Shown here: positions 58,501-64,000 of the stretch, one piece after another
Position numbering within the stretch: the stretch's first letter is position 1
Layout of the letters: each line of letters begins with the position of its first letter
Assembly: GCF_901709675.1 (NCBI RefSeq)
Contig: NC_051099.1
Span: 3,906,001 to 3,970,000 of the forward strand
Reading direction: 5' to 3'
From: Syngnathus acus
Taxonomy: Eukaryota; Chordata; Actinopteri; Syngnathiformes; Syngnathidae
DNA: 64,000 nucleotides
Translations under genes and position numbers: made by a program
Notes under the pieces: model-generated
Databases searched by the model: none
Seen by the model: the letters and a program-made list of their open reading frames with translations, nothing else
Told to the model about the DNA's origin: nothing

Positions 58501-60897
58501 TCTCTAAAGACGACAGATATTTCCTTCATTCCATTTTTGTCTTCATTTCAGGATATGGAACATTCGGAGCAGGAGGCCAACGTGGCCTTGGAGCTGGTGG
58601 CTATGGTGGTCCTGGGAGTGCTGGTACCGGTCTTGGAAACTATGGTACAGGGCTTGGACGTTATGGCACAGGCCCCGGAGGTTATGGTGCTGGGCTCGGC
58701 ACTTATGGTGGTGGACCTGGGGCCTATGCTGCCAAGACAGGAGGCAGAGGTGTGGGTAGTAATATCGGTGGAACTGGAAACTTTGGAGCAGGAGCTGCTG
58801 GAGCAGGTCCTGGAGGTATGGGAGGAGGACCAGGTTATGGTGCTGGTGGTGCTGGTGGACTGGGGGGATATGGTGGTAAGATGAAAATTCTGAAAGCATG
58901 GTTCTTTACGACCACCTGAAAAATAATTGATATGGTATTTCCTCTTATTCAGGTTCAAGGTATAGTCCTGGAAAACCATCAAAAAGTATGTTGACATTGA
59001 CAAAGATCCAGTCAGGTCTTCACATCAAGAACACTAACAGAAACATTGTTTATTTGTAGGCTATGGGGCAGGAGCTGGTGGAAATAGAGTTGGGCCTGCT
59101 GGCTATGGAACTGGAGCAGTTGGAGCCGGTTCTGGTCCAGGAAGTTTCGGAACAGGTGGTATAGGGCCTGGATCTTATGGGCCTGGCTCTGCGGGAGCAA
59201 GATTGGGCGGTGCTGGAAATGGAGCAGGTGGCTATGGACCAGGTGGTGGTGCCACAGGAGCTGGGGGAGCAAGATTGGGCGGTGCTGGAAATGGAGCAGG
59301 TGGCTATGGACCAGGTGGTGGTGCCACAGGAGCTGGGGGAGCAAGATTGGGCGGTGCTGGAAATGGAGCAGGTGGCTATGGACCAGGTGGTGGTGCCACA
59401 GGAGCTGGGAGCTATGGAACAGGTGGAGCAGGACTGGACATGAGGAAGCCGCCTAAATCTGGTATGATGACAACAATATGTTTTTCGGACATTACAAATG
59501 TCAAGTTAAGGCATACTAAAGTTTTTCTCTCTATACGACAGGATATGGTTCATCATCACTTGGAGGAGCTGGCTATGGCACTGGTGGCTTTGGACCAGGC
59601 GGTGCTGGTACAGGTGGATATGGACCAGGTGGTGGCATCAGACCCAATGGTGCTGGCATAGGAACAGGTGGCTATGGACCAAGTGCCGCTGGCACGGGAA
59701 CCGGTGGCTTCGCACCTGGTGGTGGTTTCAGACCAGGTGGTTCCAGCACAGGAGGCTTTATGGCTGGGAATACCGGCCCAGGAACAGGTGGCTTTGGACC
59801 TGGTGGTGGCTTCAGACCAGGTGGTGCCAGTGCAGGTGGTTTTGGAATAGGTGGCCAACAATTTGGCACAAGAAAAATGCAGAAACCAGGTAATGCAACA
59901 CTACATGACATTGTAGACAGTCACAAAAACATACATTTCATATTTTTAACAGAATTGCATGCATACTTTCCAACAGGAGGTGCTATTTCCAATGGATTTG
60001 GACCTGGCAGCTATGGCCCAGGGGGATATGGTCCTGGGGGAACTGGGACGGGCTCTTATGGAGGTCAAGGTGAGTGACTGGCAGGCGGATATAAGTCGTG
60101 CACCTTGGGACTAGCTTACCATCTTAATTTGAATGGACCTAATTAGTAATTCAAAGCAGTAATGATTAAAAAAGAAAAACACATTTTAACAGACATCTGA
60201 CATTAACAGTCGCACGTGTGTGTGTTTGTTCAGCAGGGGGTGCTATCAACGGCTTTGGTGGAACAGCTCCTGGAGGCTATCCCGGTAAAGAAACCTTGAT
60301 TCGTTTGAGCATGTCTCGGGTCTGTTGGAACTTGTTTTCAACTGACACGCAAAGGTGTAGGCCACTTCCAAATTATCCTCTCGGAAAATCATTTTATCTT
60401 GATCGTAAAAAAAATCACATTTAATCCAAAAGAGGCAGTACTGTTTTGATTTTTGCCGTACTGTAAATGTCACAGTAATGAATCAATTGAATTTGGTCAG
60501 AAAAGGAAAGAACGACTGAATGAATGGAAGCTTGACTTTTTATCCTTCCTGTCTGTTGTCCCGCAGGATACATGGGAGCTGCACAAAAATGTAAGCTACG
60601 CACATTTCCCTCAAGAATGGGGAAACCCCTCGTAATATTTGAAAGCATTGCGACAGAGCCTTCACAATAACATTCTTGACTTCTCATGTGTGCTACAGCG
60701 AGCGCGCAGAAGGCAGCCAAGTACGCCGCCATGCAGAACCTGCTGGGAGCTGGAGCCTACAGAGGTCTATTGTGTTTTTGTGTCACATGTTAGCATGACG
60801 CTAAACTACATATGGTTGTGTATCCATGTGTGTTGTTGTTGTTGTTGTTGAAGGTGGCGGCTGTCAGGGCAAATACTGCGGCCGAAGGAGGAAGTGA
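49116..60897 (+). CDS. eln: Tropoelastin
   Basis: Secreted precursor of elastin, cross-linked through lysines by lysyl oxidase into elastic fibres. The start exon (49116-49218) encodes a signal peptide with the core PPVLMLLVVVLALC. I trace 49 coding exons totalling 6,234 nt, about 2,077 aa, far longer than human elastin (about 720-790 aa). Every internal exon is a multiple of 3 and every junction splits a codon after base 1, most often a Gly, as known for elastin. Gly-rich hydrophobic-type exons alternate with short Lys exons such as GVGKSKSPAKAAAKYG and GYGAGSKAAKYG (KA type) and GVKPPKTG (KP type). The last exon encodes GGGCQGKYCGRRRK, matching the two-Cys basic C-terminus of mammalian elastin. 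The next gene downstream is limk1, as in human 7q11.23. The exon list is given in the four block entries. Whether this is the teleost a or b copy is not decided. Weakest borders: exon 22 donor, exon 25 donor, exon 33 acceptor. Confidence 0.93.
51631..51882 (+). repeat. 63-bp tandem repeat in eln exon 7
   Basis: The phrase beginning TGGCACTGCAGGTTTTGG recurs at 51631, 51694, 51757 and 51820, exactly 63 bp apart. It encodes a 21-residue unit of the type GTAGFGPGGAGYGPGGAGVG. Confidence 0.95.
53237..53370 (+). repeat. 42-bp tandem repeat in eln exon 15
   Basis: About three copies of a 42-bp unit encoding GGAGYGPGGAGTGT. Confidence 0.9.
54713..55159 (+). repeat. 42-bp tandem repeat in eln exon 22
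   Basis: About ten copies of a 42-bp unit encoding variants of GGAGQGGLGGGVLG, with occasional shortened copies. The opposite strand is open over the same stretch only because the repeat lacks stops. Confidence 0.93.
55321..56843 (+). other. eln: eln block C: exons 24-33, polar Lys-poor island
   Basis: Exons: 55321-55443, 55516-55557, 55627-55674, 55835-55888, 56072-56155, 56239-56262, 56337-56357, 56437-56463, 56534-56578, 56679-56843 (alternative start 56670). About 211 residues with no Lys until exon 32, many Asp, Glu and Arg, a Trp, and two NGT sequons (VNGTRVYMNGT). This differs in composition from the rest of the protein. Several exons are only 21-48 nt. The reading frame stays open with phase-1 borders throughout, which supports the exons. 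Confidence 0.7.
57008..57185 (+). repeat. 42-bp tandem repeat in eln exon 34
   Basis: About four copies of a unit encoding GGPGGAGSGPGVFG. Confidence 0.93.
57658..57719 (+). repeat. 18-bp tandem repeat in eln exon 37
   Basis: Three copies of an 18-bp unit encoding GAYGGP. Confidence 0.93.
59194..59409 (+). repeat. 72-bp perfect tandem repeat in eln exon 43
   Basis: The start GGAGCAAGATTGGGCGG recurs at 59194, 59266 and 59338, 72 bp apart. The copies are almost identical and encode 24 residues each, including ARLGGAGNGAGGYGPGGG. Confidence 0.95.
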
Positions 60898-62058
60898 GAG
60901 CGCAAACCAGGATGTGACCTCATTGCTTCAACAGCGGTGCTACTTTGACCCCAGACCAAACACGTCCTACCTTCCGTCGGAGCTTCGGCAACAACCTGCT
61001 GACGTCAGCACCTCGCCGTCGTCGTCAGGATTCCCTCGAGACAAACCAAAATATTCATTTAAGCCAAAAGCGTTGAGATGCACTCAAGGAAACCTTTTTC
61101 AGTTCGGACGCTGCTGAGAACCTCCGCCAAGGAAAGGTCTCGCACCTTGGAGGAGGTCATCATGTGCTAAAGACCCAGCCCACCTCTAACACTGCTGATG
61201 AGGAATAACACACACCAAATGTGAGCCGATTATGATGAATTATTTATCAAATGTGAGGTCCTCACAAATAAACCCTAACTGTGAGGTCATAATATGCCAC
61301 ACGAACATCCGAGGAACCTCCTTTAGACATCATGAGAGAGTCTGTGTACGTGTGTGTGTTGGTGTGCGCATGTGTGTGTGTGTGTGTTTCCAGTGCGCGA
61401 GTATTAGTCCTAAGTTATAGTGACAAAGAGCAGAAGAAAATTAGCTTCTTAGCAATTTAGCCAAGTGTTACATTCAAATATCGTTTTGGAAAATTTGCTT
61501 CCCGCAATGCTGGTGAAGGTTGCGATTTGATTTTGCATTTGGAGATGTCACTGAATGAATCCCAAAGTCACTTTGGTTTTGTTGAAACATTTTCAGTGCG
61601 AACAAAATGGAGCACTTTTGTACACGCCGCTTTTCAAATAAAATATCAACTCATGACCTTATTGCAGCACGTGGGTTATTTTCTATGTCACACACACACA
61701 CACACAGAGGGCGGTTGCATGTGACTCCCTGAAGGAACGCTCCTGATGAGACTTGACTTTTTGTAAGTGGATCCAAAGCAGGACGTAACAGGACCAGGAA
61801 GGTGGAGTCTAGGTTCTATACTGGGATGAGTCCACCAGAGGAGGGGCCACCATCTGGTGTCAGTGGATCCTGTTTTTTTGTTTTTTTTCTTCACTCCGCT
61901 CACATTAGCAGGAAGTTGACACACACACACACACACACAGAGGAAAGCAACCTGTGTGAGCTCGCCCAAGATGTTGCCCATGGAGCAGGTTTTTCTTCTT
62001 CTTCTCTTGCTTTTTGTGGTAACGTTAATAGGCTAAGCATTGACGGGACGCCATCAAG
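60898..62058. other. eln 3' UTR and eln-limk1 interval
   Basis: No coding exon was recognised. Candidate eln poly(A) signals are AATAAA at 61267-61272 and 61637-61642. Short (GT)n and (CA)n runs lie near 61350-61388, 61690-61706 and 61920-61940. I looked here for the missing first half of limk1 LIM1 (a Cys-x2-Cys followed by a Trp-His block) and did not find it. Confidence 0.5.
61267..61272 (+). terminator. Candidate eln poly(A) signal
   Basis: AATAAA lies 370 bp after the eln stop codon. A second AATAAA at 61637-61642 is an alternative. Confidence 0.5.
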
Positions 62059-64000
62059 ATGTCTCGGCGGGATCTGAGGTTTCGACGTGGGATGAGAGGA
62101 CGGTAAGAAACAGCGACGGTTATCAGCTTATGTGTGTAACTTTTTGCAACAATGCACACAAGTTGCAATACACACATTTCCTTCCTGGATCGAGCGAACG
62201 AGCGGCAACTTCTTTACTTTTGCTTTTGTTCAAGAGTGATGGGTGGCGCTCTTGTACATGTGCTTGACGACGAGAGGAAGGAGAGGAAACGAGGTGGAGT
62301 CATTCAGGAAGTGGCCGCACACTGCGTTTGTGCCGCTTTGTAGATTAGCCACAACAACTCCTTTATGGTGGACATCCAGTTCCATTGTTGTTAAATTTTA
62401 ATCCAAGGATTTTGCTTGTGTAAGAAGAAGAAGATCATCCCAGCAAAACTTGGACCTAGAACTTTCAACCAAGCTACCAGAAACATGCCAACTGCCCACG
62501 GATAAAATACACCTGAAGCTGTAAATTCTGATCTGAAGCTATGCTGCCCTCTGGTGTACAGGTGCGGGGAATGCAGCTGCAACCTGTCTCACTGGTACTT
62601 CGAGCGGGACGGGCAACTGTACTGCAAGAAGCACTACTGGCAGCGTTACGGCGAGAACTGTCACGGCTGCGCTGAGGCACTCCAACCGGGACTTGTCATG
62701 GTGACTAAGCATTTATTTCAATTCAGTGACATCATTGTACTGATGTCACTGACAACTGAGAAAATACCGGTGATGTTTTAAGTCTTACTGCATCGAAACA
62801 AAATCCAGCCCAAAGCAAATCTTCAGCAGTGTGACTTCCTGCGATTAACTAAAAACTTGTTAGTCTTGTGACGTGGTGAAAGAGCGTCCTATGAAAAGTT
62901 CCTGACAATGCAGCACTTCATAACCTTCATGCGCAAATTGTCACGAGGGCAGAAGCTCCGAACTTTAACCGATAGGGCAAACAGAGGTTCGAGACGGAAG
63001 AATCTCAAAAAGTGGTTAACAACAGGAGACGAAAAAACAAAATGGCAAAAAAAACAATAACAAAAAAAAAACATGTACCGACAGGTTGCTGGAGATCAGA
63101 AGTACCACCCCGAATGCTTCAAGTGTGTGACGTGTCAGATATTGATTGGAGATGGAGACAGCTACACACTTGTGGAGCATTCCAAACTCTTCTGGTAAGT
63201 CAACATTCCATCTCTGAGGTCTTTCTGTTACTTTGGGTCGTTGAGTTGTTGTTTGCGTCCCAGTGGTCAGTGTTTCAGTCAGGGTGCCGCATCGTCGCCT
63301 TCGTCGGAACCCATCAAGAGCCCCCACACGGTGGCGCTGGTGTCACTTCCTCCACAGACAGAAGGCCAACGAGGTCTGAAGGTGGCAACTGGACTCAGTC
63401 AAGAAAGTGGTCCTTTAGTTACCGTCACAGCGTGAGTCAAACTTTAGCAGACATCCTGACTTTCAGGTTTCGATTTCCAATCCACATCATCCTCCTTCAG
63501 GTTAGACTCGGACGCTCTTGGTCCTGACATGCTGTCTTCGCTCCACATTGGAGACAAGATTCTGGAAGTCAACGGCATTCCTGTCCACAACGTTTGCCCC
63601 AACAAGGTTCTTGATGGCTTCATGAACCAACCATGATAAACTTGACAAAGTGAAGCCAAGCTAAGGTCAACCTTGCTTGCTTTAGGTAGCGCATGTGATC
63701 CAGGACACAAGCAGACAACTGCAGCTGACCGTGGAACACAATCCACGCTCCAAGACCTCCACCGACGATCACAAAGACTTGAACTGTGTCTGCGAGAAAG
63801 TGCCTTCGACACACGTGCTACCAAACCTGGAGGAGGAGCCCGGCTCAGGGGCGGAGACGCCGGACTCAACCAGAATGTCGCCTCACCATCACGGAACCAT
63901 GGGAATGCGATCACGAAACATCCTGTAAGATGAGTTCCTGACTGTCTTTGATCCACCAAAACCATCTACCTAAGTCATGTTTCCTCCATCAGGCGCAGCT
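62059..64000 (+). CDS. limk1: LIM domain kinase 1, 5' part (runs off window)
   Basis: Ser/Thr kinase that phosphorylates cofilin and so stabilises actin filaments. Exons seen: candidate first exon 62059-62102, then 62562-62700, 63085-63194, 63264-63431, 63501-63606, 63686-63924, and a last exon from 63993 cut by the window edge. They encode the second half of LIM1 ([20 protein letters not shown]), a complete LIM2 (CHGC, then [10 protein letters not shown] and HSKLFCGQC), a PDZ domain ([20 protein letters not shown], later [18 protein letters not shown]) and the Ser-rich linker reaching ILRS. The kinase domain lies outside. [13 protein letters not shown] and [10 protein letters not shown] match LIMK1 better than LIMK2, and eln lies next to it as in human. 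The first exon ([14 protein letters not shown] plus a split Arg) is phase-compatible but unproven; it replaces the usual first zinc finger of LIM1. Confidence 0.88.

Larger units (their letters stand above)
56944..60897 (+). other. eln: eln block D: exons 34-49 and C-terminus
   Basis: Exons: 56944-57279, 57368-57406, 57485-57538, 57618-57908, 57994-58032, 58104-58337, 58435-58473, 58552-58875, 58953-58985, 59060-59461, 59542-59889, 59977-60069, 60237-60284, 60567-60590, 60699-60764, 60854-60897. KP-type Lys motifs dominate (LTKPGKS three times, GKPGKS, GKPSKS, RKPPKSG). The penultimate exon carries QKAAKYAAMQNLLGAGAY, a KA-type helix, and the final exon GGGCQGKYCGRRRK with the stop at 60895-60897. 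Exons 35, 38 and 40 are near-identical 39-nt copies. Confidence 0.88.

Noticed and set aside
49116-60897. Collagen, silk-like or other Gly-rich protein instead of elastin
   Set aside because: There is no sustained Gly-X-Y register. Lys-Ala-Tyr-Gly exons, phase-1 exon rule, the two-Cys basic C-terminus and the adjacent limk1 all fit elastin.
61971-62036. Short hydrophobic frame starting MLPMEQVFLLLLLL
   Set aside because: It stops after about 22 codons, has no splice-compatible continuation and no similarity to LIMK1.

Overview
This is vertebrate nuclear DNA from a ray-finned fish, probably a teleost with a compact genome. Introns are mostly 80-300 bp with GT-AG borders, genes follow one another within 0.5-3 kb, CA and mononucleotide microsatellites are frequent, and a fish SINE-like fragment is present. 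I assembled eleven protein-coding genes by hand; ten are complete within the window and the last runs off the right edge. I see no prokaryotic operons, CRISPR arrays, phage or intact transposons.

Layout: fgf13 (+, 1.5-4.2 kb) faces afap1l1 (-, 10.9-4.6 kb) tail to tail. Then comes a run of minus-strand genes in the same orientation: crebrf (17.5-14.5 kb, with a ~2.9 kb 3' UTR down to ~11.6 kb and a 5' exon and promoter near 19.3 kb), pcyox1l (22.0-19.9), tcerg1 (29.2-23.0), clint1 (33.7-30.4), cct6a (38.0-34.4), nipsnap2 (41.4-38.8) and mrps17 (42.5-42.0). A 6.6 kb gene-free stretch follows, then eln (tropoelastin, +, 49.1-60.9 kb) and the 5' part of limk1 (+, 62.1 kb to the edge).

The gene order joins blocks that are separate in humans. 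AFAP1L1/PCYOX1L/TCERG1/CLINT1/CREBRF are on human 5q, CCT6A/NIPSNAP2/MRPS17 on 7p11, ELN/LIMK1 on 7q11.23 and FGF13 on Xq. The genes do not form one pathway. They cover sodium-channel modulation, actin scaffolding and regulation (afap1l1, limk1), ER-stress/CREB3 control, a lysosomal-type flavoprotein, transcription/splicing coupling, endosomal clathrin traffic, the cytosolic chaperonin, mitochondrial proteins and elastic matrix.

The most distinctive locus is eln. I can trace 49 coding exons, every internal one a multiple of 3 nt with a phase-1 border, giving a predicted protein of about 2,077 residues. It is built from tandemly amplified Gly-rich repeats and Lys cross-link exons around an unusual polar, almost Lys-free island. 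Other points for a second look are four perfect CRE palindromes around the afap1l1 first exon, a four-fold nuclear-receptor DR1 array, a probable frame break at the clint1 C-terminus, and a limk1 gene in which the first half of LIM1 is not visible. I found no wholly new biological system.
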